The notes beneath the pieces are model-generated. The model saw only the letters and a program-made list of their open reading frames with translations, was not told where the DNA came from and ran no database searches. From JANQHS01 sp965267505 (GTDB lineage: Bacteria > Bacteroidota > Bacteroidia > Cytophagales > CCMP332), in assembly GCA_965267505.1 (NCBI GenBank), contig OZ254081.1, positions 2,914,001 to 2,978,000 on the forward strand: DNA of 64,000 nt, in the 5' to 3' direction. Positions 26,625 to 35,410 of this stretch are shown piece by piece. How positions within the stretch are numbered: position 1 is the stretch's first letter; each line of letters begins with the position of its first letter. The position numbers and the translations under genes were made by a program.

Positions 26625-27626
26625 TCAAAGGCTGGTCATCTGTCCCAATTCCTTATCCCAGACCTTCAACCTTAGACAGGCAATAATATCTTTTGGGGAA
26701 AGGCCTATTGTCTTAGGATTTTGTAATTGTGGGATTGCCTTTTTGGTTTCAGGGAGATTGTAGAATGGAATGAGTGGATTTACGTGGTGGATGTGATGAA
26801 ACCCGATGTTGGCTGTGAACCAATTCATTAATCTGCCAATATCTAGTTGAGAAGAGGATTGAAGGGCAGCCTCAAAATAATTCCAATCCTTGGTTTCATT
26901 GAAGCTCGCTCCAGGGAAATTATGCTGAACATAGAACAAGTAGGAGCCCATGCCACATGCTATCGTAAAAGGAATTACAAGGAAGAAAATCCAGTTCAAA
27001 ACCCCAAAACCGGCCACTAGGCCAACTGAAAGACCAACATGGATGATCAGGGCCAAAAGGGTATCAAAATGATCTTTTGGATTATTTATGAGAGATCTCA
27101 CATTGAAATCGAAAAAGAAGACCGTTATGTAACCAAAGAATATGGTCATTGGATGTCTCTGAAAGAGGTAGATCTTTTTGTTGCTTTTGCTTAACCTCAA
27201 GAATGTTTGTTTTTCCAGGAGGGGATAATCACCGATCCCATGATTGGTAAGCTTGCTGTTATGCTTATGATGGTGATTATGGGTTTTTTTCCAAACTGAA
27301 GCGGGGGCCAGGATGAAAACTCCAAATACCGCCATTAATGCCCTTGCTAACAGGGATTCTCTCAAGATCGAGCCATGCTGGTAATCATGATAAAGGACAA
27401 AGGATCTCACCAAGAGCAATCCTGCCAATACGGAAAGGGCTATCTGAACTGGTATAATTTCAATGAAGAGGGTCCCAAAAAGACAGGCGTTGGTCAGAAA
27501 AAAGGTGGAAAGAACATAGAACCAACTTTTCCAGGGAGTTTCAACGGCAAATTCCCTGGTCTTCAGGACTAGTTCTCTGCCTTGGTAGGGGGGCTGCTCA
27601 ATCGCCTGATTCGTATGATTATGCAA
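26625..27626 (-). CDS. Fatty acid desaturase family membrane protein
   Basis: A 333-residue integral membrane protein with the three histidine boxes of diiron desaturases: HDYQH (80-84), HNHHHKH (116-122) and HHIHH (277-281), the last followed by VNPLIPFYNLPE, a standard desaturase ending. Four or more hydrophobic helices lie between the boxes. It would insert a double bond (or hydroxylate) in an acyl chain at the inner membrane. It overlaps the upstream acyltransferase gene by 8 bases, so acyl-chain modification and acyl transfer are likely coupled, for example in lipid A, aminolipid or carotenoid-type lipids; the exact lipid is not readable. Confidence 0.9.
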   Translation of the reverse strand: MHNHTNQAIEQPPYQGRELVLKTREFAVETPWKSWFYVLSTFFLTNACLFGTLFIEIIPVQIALSVLAGLLLVRSFVLYHDYQHGSILRESLLARALMAVFGVFILAPASVWKKTHNHHHKHNSKLTNHGIGDYPLLEKQTFLRLSKSNKKIYLFQRHPMTIFFGYITVFFFDFNVRSLINNPKDHFDTLLALIIHVGLSVGLVAGFGVLNWIFFLVIPFTIACGMGSYLFYVQHNFPGASFNETKDWNYFEAALQSSSQLDIGRLMNWFTANIGFHHIHHVNPLIPFYNLPETKKAIPQLQNPKTIGLSPKDIIACLRLKVWDKELGQMTSL

Positions 27627-28512
27627 ACTGCACCTCCTTATCTACCGGTCTTTTATGTTTCCACCTCTTATGAGACCAAAGCCAGGTCTCGGGTTGACGG
27701 CGAATGTCTTCTTCTAATAATCGATTAAATTCCTTTGTGATCTCATTTGGCTCAGAATCTTTAGGTTCCCTGTTAATCAAAACAGGCGTAATTTTGTATT
27801 TACCCCTGGCGGTTCTGCTTACGCGCATGTAGATTACTGGTTGATTTAGCTTTCTGGCTATCTTTTCAGGGCCGGTAAAGACAGGAGTATCCTGATTTAG
27901 AAAATCGATCCAGAGCGCATTCTCCAAAGGTATTGGTGCCTGATCTGCAATCAAAGCCGTGGCATTTACCTTATCCCTGTCCTTGATCATCGACTTTAAG
28001 GTGTTGACCCTGGGCACTATCCTCGTATTGAACTTGGTCCTCGAACGCACGAGCATCTTTTCAAAATACGGGTTGGAAAGGGGCTGATAGATAACCACAA
28101 GTTGGTGTTTTGATGAAAGTGAAAAGCAAGGCCCAGCCCATTCCCAATTTCCAAAATGCCCCATAACAATTATGAAGCTCTTTCCTTCTTGATACAACTC
28201 ATTCAAAACTGGGACCTCCTCCATGGAAAGGTGGTTTCTTACCATAGTGTCGTTCCATTTTGTTGTTTTTAAGGTTTCCAGGACCAGGTCGCATAGATAT
28301 TGGAAGAATCTGCTTTCTATCTCAGCAATTTCTTTCATGGATTTTTCAGGAAAGGCATTTTTTAAGTTTTGGCTAACGACTTTCCTTCGGTAACCGATTA
28401 AATGATAAATGATGAAATAAAGACCATTGGATATCCTATACATCAGCCAGGTAGGGCTGACAGCCACAAGATATATTAATGGGTAAAGAGCAAAAAAGCT
28501 TAAAGCATTCAT
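27619..28512 (-). CDS. Lysophospholipid / lipid A acyltransferase family (LpxL-like)
   Basis: A 297-residue protein of the Lip_A_acyltrans (LpxL/HtrB) family: N-terminal hydrophobic anchor, RRKVVSQNLKNAFPEKS as the family's NL.xAFP signature, the catalytic HxxxxE motif in GHFGNWE (His119, Glu124), and the TALIADQAP block. It should transfer an acyl chain to a lipid A precursor or related lysolipid at the inner face of the membrane. It is first in a two-gene unit with the desaturase. Short for E. coli LpxL but normal for Bacteroidota members. Confidence 0.88.
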   Translation of the reverse strand: MNALSFFALYPLIYLVAVSPTWLMYRISNGLYFIIYHLIGYRRKVVSQNLKNAFPEKSMKEIAEIESRFFQYLCDLVLETLKTTKWNDTMVRNHLSMEEVPVLNELYQEGKSFIIVMGHFGNWEWAGPCFSLSSKHQLVVIYQPLSNPYFEKMLVRSRTKFNTRIVPRVNTLKSMIKDRDKVNATALIADQAPIPLENALWIDFLNQDTPVFTGPEKIARKLNQPVIYMRVSRTARGKYKITPVLINREPKDSEPNEITKEFNRLLEEDIRRQPETWLWSHKRWKHKRPVDKEVQFA

Positions 28513-28708
28513 TCAAAGGGCCGAGGAGCCAGACCCCCGGATGAATTTCTCGTTGCAAAGGTACGATAGGAGAAGTAAAAAAGGGTTCCTTAAGAAAATT
28601 GGGACCAGAGGAAAGTAAAACACGACTTACTTCATGGAAAATAATTCGTTTCTTATCTATGCAATAATTAAGCAAATTGAGAATTATTATTTGGTAACCA
28701 AATCCCAA

Positions 28709-29671
28709 ATGAAGCTTAGATCCTACCTTATCCTTTCCCTTTCCATTCTCTTTTTTTCAACTAATAGCCTTTCTCAGAAATGTTTTCAAAATCTTACCCA
28801 TGTTGAAGGATCAATAGAATATGCGCCCGACATATCGATCCCCATGATCGATCCGGGGTACACCCTTTGGATGCCTGATAACCTAAAGGCAAATGGTCTT
28901 ATTGTATTTACCCACCCAAGAACAGATACCGTTGAAAAGGACCTGATCATCAATTATGCTACTGAAAAAGGCCTGGCTATTTTGTATACCAATACCAACA
29001 ACAGGCTTGAGTTTCTTTTTGATGAGGAAAGGATTCGGGAATTAGAATCGTATATAATTGAGGCATGTAAAAAGTACTCGATCCCAAAAGAGAATATGTT
29101 GTACTGTGGCATGTCCCTGGAAGGAACAAGGGCTTTGAAATTGGCTAGCTATTCCCTCGAAAAGAGGTCTTTGCTCAAGGTCCAGCCAAAGGCAATAGCC
29201 ATTTGCGATGCTCCCTTGGATATGATTCGATTTCATAGGGAGATCCAGAAAACCCTTAGGATAAAATTCAACCCTATAGCCACTAACGAAGCTACCTGGG
29301 TTGGAGCATACCTGGAAAAAAATCTTGGTGGAACTCCCAAAGGACAAATGTCGGCCTATGTAGAATATTCTCCTTTTTGCTATTCTGCCGGGGGAGGCCT
29401 ACACCTGGAAAAATTCAAAGGAATAGCCATTCGGGCTTATACGGAACCTGATGTTAACTGGTGGATTGAAAATAGAAGGAAGGACTACTATGCCATGAAT
29501 GCTATTGACCTGGCAGGGTTGGTCAATGATCTTAGGATTCTGGGTAATGATAAAGCGGAGTACGTCCCAACTGTGGATAAAGGATATAGAGAGGATGGAA
29601 GCAGACATCCCCACTCCTGGAACATAGTAGATGAAAAGGAATTGATCGATTGGTTTTTGGCTCTTCCCTGA
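28709..29671 (+). CDS. Exported alpha/beta-hydrolase-like protein
   Basis: I start at ATG 28709, which gives a signal peptide (MKLRSYLILSLSILFFSTNSLSQ); an in-frame ATG 75 bases upstream adds an unconvincing leader. The mature ~297 residues show an alpha/beta hydrolase pattern. LIVFTHPRTD is the first core strand, ENMLYCGMSLEGTRAL a nucleophile elbow (Gly-x-Ser-x-Glu-Gly), and SRHPHSW near the C-terminus a possible base. The two cysteines at the mature N-terminus and elbow are notable. No named family is recognised. Its stop abuts the convergent flavoprotein gene. Confidence 0.72.
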   Translation: MKLRSYLILSLSILFFSTNSLSQKCFQNLTHVEGSIEYAPDISIPMIDPGYTLWMPDNLKANGLIVFTHPRTDTVEKDLIINYATEKGLAILYTNTNNRLEFLFDEERIRELESYIIEACKKYSIPKENMLYCGMSLEGTRALKLASYSLEKRSLLKVQPKAIAICDAPLDMIRFHREIQKTLRIKFNPIATNEATWVGAYLEKNLGGTPKGQMSAYVEYSPFCYSAGGGLHLEKFKGIAIRAYTEPDVNWWIENRRKDYYAMNAIDLAGLVNDLRILGNDKAEYVPTVDKGYREDGSRHPHSWNIVDEKELIDWFLALP

Positions 29672-30877
29672 TCAGGCCAGCTTTGCAGCATGAAAGGCAG
29701 TTGTCCATGCGGCCTGGAAATTGTATCCACCTGTAATGCCGTCAATATCCAGGATCTCTCCGGCGAAATACAGACCGGGAAGCGATTTACTTTCTAAGGT
29801 CTTATGGTCAATACTTTCAAGGCTGATTCCTCCTGAGGTAACGAATTCTTCCTTAAAGGTTGTTTTGCCTGAAACCTTGTATTGATCGTTGCAAAGTACA
29901 TTGCTTAATCTTTGTACTGACTTTTCCCCAAGTTCCCTCCAGGGCTTTTCTGCAGAGATATTGACCTTAGAAATCAGGAAATGCCAAAGTCTGTTTGGGA
30001 TATCAATGGGGTTGGATTTGCCTACTAGGGAATTTCCTTCATTTTTCGCGAAGCTTCTTAATAAGTTCTGGGTTTGTTCCAGATCCTGATCCTTATCCCA
30101 ATGGATCCTCACCCCGAAATTGTATTTCATTTCGAAAAGATCCCGGGCTCCAAAGGCCGAAAGTTTCAATATTGCGGGGCCACTCATGCCCCAATGGGTT
30201 ATCAAGATTGGGCCTTCCATTTTCAATTTTGTTCCTGCTACGAACACTCTTGCATTTGGAGCAACAACTCCCTGAAGATTTTTGATCTCTTCATCTGGCA
30301 TATTGAAAGTAAATAGTGAGGGGATAGGCTGCCTTATTTTATGACCCAGATCTGCCAGCCACTGAAGTCCTTCTTTTTTTGGACTTCCTCCTGTGGCAAT
30401 TATTACCTTGTCGAATACCTCTTCACCATTCTTATGAAATAAGGTTAATCCATTTTGGCTTGCTTTGATTTCGGTGACATTGAAAGATCTTCTTATTTGA
30501 ATACTCAATCGATTGCATTCATTGACAAAACAGTCAATAATGGTTTGCGAGGAATTGCTGGTTGGAAAAACATGGCCCAGTTTTTCGGTTTTGGTTTCCA
30601 CGCCTTTGTCTTTAAGCCATTTCAAGAAATCCTGGTTGTTGAATTCCTGGAAAAGCTTCTTCAATGGTTTTTTTCCTCTGGGATAGGCAGCACTTAGTTT
30701 GGAAATGGATGGTTCGGCGTTGGTTACATTACATCTGCCTCCACCCGATATTTTGACCTTTGAGAGAAGCTTTTCAGTTTTTTCAAGAATATGAACCTTG
30801 GCTGAGGGAAAGTTTTCCTTCACTTTGATTGCAGCAAAGAACCCTGCTGCTCCTCCACCTATGATCCCGACTTTCAA
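29672..30877 (-). CDS. HI0933-family NAD(P)/FAD-dependent oxidoreductase (YhiN/BaiN type)
   Basis: A 401-residue flavoprotein with the Rossmann dinucleotide motif GIIGGGAAGFFAA at the very N-terminus and the HI0933 signature KISGGGRCNVTN. GATGGSPKK-type (IIATGGSPKKEGLQ) and C-terminal GLYFAGEILDIDGITGGYNFQAAW segments form the FAD site. Family members such as BaiN reduce double bonds in sterol-like substrates, but most have no assigned substrate. Cytoplasmic. Monocistronic by position. Confidence 0.92.
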   Translation of the reverse strand: MKVGIIGGGAAGFFAAIKVKENFPSAKVHILEKTEKLLSKVKISGGGRCNVTNAEPSISKLSAAYPRGKKPLKKLFQEFNNQDFLKWLKDKGVETKTEKLGHVFPTSNSSQTIIDCFVNECNRLSIQIRRSFNVTEIKASQNGLTLFHKNGEEVFDKVIIATGGSPKKEGLQWLADLGHKIRQPIPSLFTFNMPDEEIKNLQGVVAPNARVFVAGTKLKMEGPILITHWGMSGPAILKLSAFGARDLFEMKYNFGVRIHWDKDQDLEQTQNLLRSFAKNEGNSLVGKSNPIDIPNRLWHFLISKVNISAEKPWRELGEKSVQRLSNVLCNDQYKVSGKTTFKEEFVTSGGISLESIDHKTLESKSLPGLYFAGEILDIDGITGGYNFQAAWTTAFHAAKLA

Positions 30878-31013
30878 TTTAAGAAGTGTTTATTGATGCA
30901 ATCATAACGGGAATTTTGAATTAATTGAATTTTTGAGACTCCCATGCAACTATCTTCCTTAAGAATTGTTTCCTCATAAGCCATCAATCAATAACCATTA
31001 ACAATAAATCGAA

Positions 31014-31994
31014 ATGCCAGACTCAATAGAAACCATCCACCTATTTAACATGATCGAATCCCATGGGCAAGACCTTAGTGGAAAGCTTACGGCAATAACC
31101 GGGACAACTACCGGTACTGGATACGTTTGTGCCAGGGAATTAGCTAAAAAAGGAGCCAAGGTGATTTTATTGAACAGGGAGAGCGCAAGATCCAAGGAGG
31201 GCTTAGAGAATCTGAAAAAAGAAGTTCCGGGAGGAGAATTCATAGCCATCGCCTGCGATCTTCAGGATTATGCCTCAGTGAGAAATGCAGCTTCCGAAAT
31301 AAGCTCAAGTTTTGACAAACTCGATATTCTGGTTAACAATGCGGGAGTAATGGCCTTAAAGGATCAGGCTACCAAAGATGGTTATGATGTGCAAATGCAA
31401 ACAAATGCAATTTCCCACTTTCTTTTGACCAAAGAATTATTTCCTCTTTTAAAAGCAAGCCCTGAAGCCAGAGTGGTCAATCATACCTCTATGGCCAGAC
31501 TGGGAGGCCCTTTAATGGCTGAGTATTTTGAGAAGAGGGGAGGAAATCTTGGCGGAGATGGTACAGAAGAGGAGAATACAAGTTTTGCAGGCCCGAGGTG
31601 GGAGAGGTACCACCAGACCAAACTTGCCAATTGTGCTTTCACCTATGGTATGAAGGCGAAGCTGGAGAAAGCAGGGATCAATAATATCAGGGTTCTATTG
31701 GCTCATCCTGGATTGGCACTAACCAATCTGCAGGTTACCACTACAGCTGATGGGGGTATGGACAACCAAAGCGGTTTGATGGAAAGAGCTCAATCCGCAG
31801 AGGATGGTGCGGCAGGAATTGTTAGAGCTAGTATGGATCCATCAGCTCAATCCGGAGATTTCTTTGGACCGGAAGCAGGATGGAAAGGATTTCCTGATAA
31901 ACTTGAGCCAGAGGACTACTTATATAGCAATGAGACCATCGACGTAAACTGGCATGGTTGCGAAAGTGCGGTAGGAGAATTTCCAATAGGATAG
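31014..31994 (+). CDS. Short-chain dehydrogenase/reductase (SDR)
   Basis: A 326-residue SDR. The cofactor motif TGTTTGTGY (TGxxxGxG) sits at about residues 28-36 with ACDLQDYASV as the acidic nucleotide edge. NNAGVM is the core-stabilising motif, a Ser in NHTSMARL and the YHQTK (YxxxK) pair form the active site. The length and RWERYHQTKLANCAF context resemble retinol-dehydrogenase/WW-oxidoreductase-like SDRs acting on hydrophobic alcohols or ketones. The substrate is unknown. It stands alone between two minus-strand genes. Confidence 0.9.
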   Translation: MPDSIETIHLFNMIESHGQDLSGKLTAITGTTTGTGYVCARELAKKGAKVILLNRESARSKEGLENLKKEVPGGEFIAIACDLQDYASVRNAASEISSSFDKLDILVNNAGVMALKDQATKDGYDVQMQTNAISHFLLTKELFPLLKASPEARVVNHTSMARLGGPLMAEYFEKRGGNLGGDGTEEENTSFAGPRWERYHQTKLANCAFTYGMKAKLEKAGINNIRVLLAHPGLALTNLQVTTTADGGMDNQSGLMERAQSAEDGAAGIVRASMDPSAQSGDFFGPEAGWKGFPDKLEPEDYLYSNETIDVNWHGCESAVGEFPIG

Positions 31995-32004
31995 CTGTCA
32001 GGTC

Positions 32005-33699
32005 CTAATCCTTAGCCATATTTTCCTTGATCTTAGTGATCTGAGCACTTGCATTTTGGTAAACGAAGTCACCATCCTCACTCAGATCGATAGCTTTCTT
32101 ATATAGTTTTAAGGATTCTTCTAGCTTTCCTTTTTCAAGCTGGAGTTCGGCATAACTATCCCATGCGTTAGCAGAATTGGGATAGTATATGGTATTGGAC
32201 CAAAAAGCCAGTTCTGCTTTATCAAGTTCTTTTTTGTTTAAATAATCATAACCGATCCTATTGATAGTGCTTTCAAATTGCATGTATTTATAAGATGGAT
32301 TATTGATTAGGCTCTTTAATTCCTTTTCGGCTTTTTGCTTTTCTCCTGATTCGAATATTTCAACCAGCCTTTCTTTTTGGCTTATTGCAAAGGCGAGGGA
32401 ATTATCATCAAGAGCAGTTTGCAAAACGGGGTCTTTATCAAAAATGTAATCTTGAGAACTCATTTCGACATACAGGTCAGGTGTGGTCCACTCATTGTTT
32501 TCCCATTGAGGTTTATCCTGCCACCATGCAAACGATAGCCTTACATTCACCTTGCTGTTCGGCAAAGTGATTGTTCGGGTATCACCCATGAAGTTTACGT
32601 TCTCAGCTGTGGGCTCTCCGATGAATATCGCAGGTGTATAATTGTCGATCTCGTTGACCAGGTTCTGTGCCGCAGAAAAGGTCCTTCTTCCAATGATAAC
32701 TACCAGGCTTCCTTTTTCCTTGAGCTTATCTGAACGGATCAAATGCTTTACTACATCCTTGTTATTATAATTATTACCTCCGCCATTAAGTCTCAAGTCG
32801 ATTATCAGTTTTTCATAATCCCCTTGATTGAATTCACTCATAGCTTCTTCATAAAAATCCGCAATGCTTTTTCCATTCTGATTCCTCACCGCACTCTCCC
32901 TGATGTAATAAGCCTTTGAATCGGGAATCGCCTTGGACAAGTAGAATTTTTCGGGTCTATGAATGTAAAGGGGTAGGTCCTTTTTGTTGACTCTTGCAGA
33001 GACCCAATTCTCTTTGTCCTCTATCAAACCATAGCTGTAGGAGGGGAAGTCGTCCTGATTTAATTCAATTCTTTTCCTGACCTCCTTTCCATCTTTTTCA
33101 ACCACAAGAGGGAGTGACTTGCCCTGGTCAATGATCCCTTTAGCCTGAAGCACTTCGGCTAGGTTAAGATATAGCAGGCCATAAGCCTTAAAGAAAGATT
33201 CATTTTCAATGGATACCACTGGGCGGACCCTATCGAGAGCATCCATAACATCCAGATTACCAATACGCTTCACTTTTGCTCCAACTATCTCTCCATAGTC
33301 CTTATGGATACCCTGAATAAATACGCCATCAGAGAACCAATAAAAATTGATGGGGAAAGCATGAAAGCTAACGTTGCCATCATATCCGTGTTGGCTGTTT
33401 CTTTGAGGAATAAGGGGAACAGCAGTATGCCCATATTCAAACTTTGCAACCAGTTCCGCTAGTTTAATTGTGATCTCTATATCACTTAGGTTGGGGACTT
33501 CCTTTTTTAGCTTTTCGACATGTTCTTCAAATTCTTGGGGAGTGATCTTTACAAATAGCTTTTCGAAATCTTTTTGGGCGACCTGATTTAAGTAATCGAT
33601 ATCCTGGATCCATTTGGAGGAAGATATTTGAGAAGAGCCTGCAAAAGTGGGGAGGGACAGAATTAGGAACGCAAGTATTCCGGAAAGTAAACTTTTCAT
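32005..33699 (-). CDS. S41-like peptidase with C-terminal TPR repeats, exported
   Basis: A 564-residue protein with signal peptide (MKSLLSGILAFLILSLPTFAG). The middle region matches tail-specific (S41) proteases: KLIIDLRLNGGGNNYNN, then GRRTFSAAQNLVNEI with the likely nucleophile Ser in TFSAA, then FIGEPTAEN and the LSFAWWQ segment. A PDZ is not obvious. Residues about 430-560 form TPR-like helices (NRIGYDYLNKKELDKAE, NSANAWDSYAELQLEKGKLEESL). The missing PDZ and the TPR tail set it apart from CtpA; it belongs to a Bacteroidota group of secreted S41-like proteins of unknown substrate. Confidence 0.83.
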   Translation of the reverse strand: MKSLLSGILAFLILSLPTFAGSSQISSSKWIQDIDYLNQVAQKDFEKLFVKITPQEFEEHVEKLKKEVPNLSDIEITIKLAELVAKFEYGHTAVPLIPQRNSQHGYDGNVSFHAFPINFYWFSDGVFIQGIHKDYGEIVGAKVKRIGNLDVMDALDRVRPVVSIENESFFKAYGLLYLNLAEVLQAKGIIDQGKSLPLVVEKDGKEVRKRIELNQDDFPSYSYGLIEDKENWVSARVNKKDLPLYIHRPEKFYLSKAIPDSKAYYIRESAVRNQNGKSIADFYEEAMSEFNQGDYEKLIIDLRLNGGGNNYNNKDVVKHLIRSDKLKEKGSLVVIIGRRTFSAAQNLVNEIDNYTPAIFIGEPTAENVNFMGDTRTITLPNSKVNVRLSFAWWQDKPQWENNEWTTPDLYVEMSSQDYIFDKDPVLQTALDDNSLAFAISQKERLVEIFESGEKQKAEKELKSLINNPSYKYMQFESTINRIGYDYLNKKELDKAELAFWSNTIYYPNSANAWDSYAELQLEKGKLEESLKLYKKAIDLSEDGDFVYQNASAQITKIKENMAKD

Positions 33700-34313
33700 C
33701 TTATTTAATTTAACCTCGATACCAACCTAGATATTCAAATCAATTTTGAACAGGGAATTTTGATGAAAGGGAAATTGTCATCTAAAAGTTTTAAGGGACA
33801 TTGCAACCTGATTTCCATTTCGTTGTCTTTAGGGATTATGTCAATAAGAAACCAGCCAGAATTAATTGATATTTGGATTTGAAAATCAAAAGATCGCTCG
33901 CTAAAAAAAGCTACTTCAGAGCTTGGAATCGAGCATTATCACAATAACTCCATGATTTGACATATCTTTCTAAGCCCTGGAAATAAGCCTTGACCATGCC
34001 TGCACTGGACTAAAAACGAATCCATGAAAAATTTTACTAAATGTTTTCTTCTAATAGCATTCGGAGTTTCATTCTGTCTTTCCTTATAAGCCCAGTACAC
34101 GAAAGATTCGCTATTTGCTGATATACAATCCTTATTGGATCAAAAGGGTGCTCAATGGAACGCAAATGGTTTTACTCTAAACCCTTCATAATCCAATAGT
34201 TTGATAAGTACCCGGTGAGAAGGGACTAGAGAGGTTTTAAAACGACTTAAAATGCTGTTTTGAATTTGATAGCTCCGTAGATTAACAAAGAGAGGGATGG
34301 TTCCGTACCTTTT
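33700..34313. other. 614-base intergenic stretch
   Basis: No intact gene. The first ~320 bases are AT-rich with no open frame worth calling. The middle holds a decayed reading frame (34024-34191, listed separately). The last ~120 bases show nothing recognisable. Confidence 0.7.
34024..34191 (+). pseudogene. Decayed exported-protein gene (signal peptide plus fragment)
   Basis: From ATG 34024 the frame encodes MKNFTKCFLLIAFGVSFCLSL, a good signal peptide. A TAA stop (34087-34089) then sits just where cleavage is expected, and the same frame continues AQYTKDSLFADIQSLLDQ before a second TAA (34189-34191). The post-stop text looks like a real mature N-terminus (AQ, then charged helix). I take it as the remnant of a lost exported protein; the family cannot be named. 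Confidence 0.6.
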
Positions 34314-34784
34314 TTACCGGGCTACTAATTTGGTTCCTTCTCCAAATCTATATCTTGCCATTATTCCCCAATTCCCGTCGTAGCCCCGAAAATCCTCGGT
34401 TAGCATAAATCCCGGCCTCCAATCAAGTCCTATTGTCAGGGGAAAGTCAAAAGAATATTCAATTCCAAAGTTTCCAGCAATCCCAATATCCAGGTCGTTA
34501 CCAAAGTATAATTCAAGGCCCACCCCAGGATATATTTTCAATCCTTGAGGACCTGTACTGAATCCAAACATCCAATCAAAATAAGCCCCCACTCCAAAAT
34601 CATTGTAAAAGTAGGCTGCGCCATGAAGCCTGGGCTTGGCATTTATTGGAACGGTCACATCAATTGAGAAATCATTCCCAAACCGGCCTCCTAGTTCCCA
34701 GTTTGACTGGGCAAACATTCCTGAAAAAGGAGAAAGGGTTAAAAGCAAACCTAGAATGGTTCTTTTGATTAATTGGTTAGTCAT
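34314..34784 (-). CDS. Small outer-membrane beta-barrel protein
   Basis: I start at ATG 34784, giving a signal peptide (MTNQLIKRTILGLLLTLSPFSGMFAQ) and 156 residues; an upstream in-frame ATG adds 17 unlikely residues. The mature part alternates polar and aromatic/aliphatic residues (GVGAYFDWMFGF, VGLELYFGNDLDIGIAGNFGIEY) and ends in a strand MARYRFGEGTKLVAR, as in eight-stranded porin-like barrels. Function unknown. It is divergent from the PadR operon. Confidence 0.7.
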   Translation of the reverse strand: MTNQLIKRTILGLLLTLSPFSGMFAQSNWELGGRFGNDFSIDVTVPINAKPRLHGAAYFYNDFGVGAYFDWMFGFSTGPQGLKIYPGVGLELYFGNDLDIGIAGNFGIEYSFDFPLTIGLDWRPGFMLTEDFRGYDGNWGIMARYRFGEGTKLVAR

Positions 34785-34841
34785 TTTACTATTTGCTATC
34801 TGATTTGAAAGATTCGAAAAACTTGCCTTTTCCACAACTAT

Positions 34842-34883
34842 TTGAATTACTAATCTTCCCTATTTAATAAACTGGTAATTCAA
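34842..34883. promoter_or_regulatory. Inverted repeat in divergent intergenic region
   Basis: TTGAATTAC (34842-34850) and GTAATTCAA (34875-34883) are perfect 9-base reverse complements 24 bases apart, between the barrel gene and padR. It could be an operator for either side; unproven. Confidence 0.35.
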
Positions 34884-35015
34884 TGATCGTAAGAAGGAGA
34901 TGGGATTGGATCGGATCGGATCAAATATTGGAGTATTTGAAGTTTTTGTTTTGGACTATAGAGTCCTTTTCTCCTTTTCCAACCAGTATTAAATCAAACT
35001 ACCGTTCATATAAAA

Positions 35016-35064
35016 ACTGCAATTGCGAATATTATCATCTCTATATTTACTGCAATTACGAATA
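35016..35064. promoter_or_regulatory. Direct repeat upstream of padR, candidate operator
   Basis: ACTGCAATTGCGAATA (35016-35031) and ACTGCAATTACGAATA (35049-35064) differ at one base and start 33 bases apart, about three helix turns. The second ends 7 bases before the padR ATG. The GCAATTGC core of copy 1 is palindromic. The position fits autoregulation by PadR; inference. Confidence 0.5.
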
Positions 35065-35071
35065 AAATAAA

Positions 35072-35410
35072 ATGAAAAAGTCAAGATTAGGAGAGTTTGA
35101 GGAATTGGTTTTGCTTACGGTATTGGTTCTCAGAGAAGATGCATATGGCACTGAGATAAAACGAGAACTCGAATCCAGGATTGATCAAAAACTCTCTGTT
35201 GGCTCGATTCAGTCTGCATTAAAAAGGATGGAGGAAAAAGGATTCTTAACCTCTGAGTTTGGAGAAGCAACTGCAAAAAGAGGAGGGAAGAGGAAGAGGA
35301 TCTATTCAGCTACCACGGCTGCACACGCAGTGCTAGCGGAAATGAAAAACATCCGAGCCAATCTCTGGAATGCTATTCCTAATCTAAAGCTGGGCTTGCA
35401 ATTCGTATGA
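35072..35410 (+). CDS. PadR-family transcriptional regulator
   Basis: A 112-residue winged-helix protein with the PadR pattern: LGEFEELVLLTVLVLREDAYG, KRELESRI, SVGSIQSALKRMEEKGFL and the wing GGKRKRIYSATTAA. It lacks the long C-terminal helix domain of large PadRs (subfamily 2). It overlaps the permease gene by 4 bases (ATGA), and in Bacteroidota such pairs are common, so it probably represses its own operon through the repeats at 35016-35064. The inducer is unknown. Confidence 0.9.
   Translation: MKKSRLGEFEELVLLTVLVLREDAYGTEIKRELESRIDQKLSVGSIQSALKRMEEKGFLTSEFGEATAKRGGKRKRIYSATTAAHAVLAEMKNIRANLWNAIPNLKLGLQFV

Noticed and set aside
26625..31994. Lipid or polyketide biosynthesis cluster (desaturase, acyltransferase, flavoprotein, SDR)
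   Set aside because: Only the desaturase and acyltransferase overlap; the flavoprotein and SDR are on separate transcripts with no synthase or carrier protein.
34883..35065. 60-codon frame overlapping the padR promoter region
   Set aside because: It runs across the direct repeats, is rich in Tyr, Trp and Cys, and has no homology signature.
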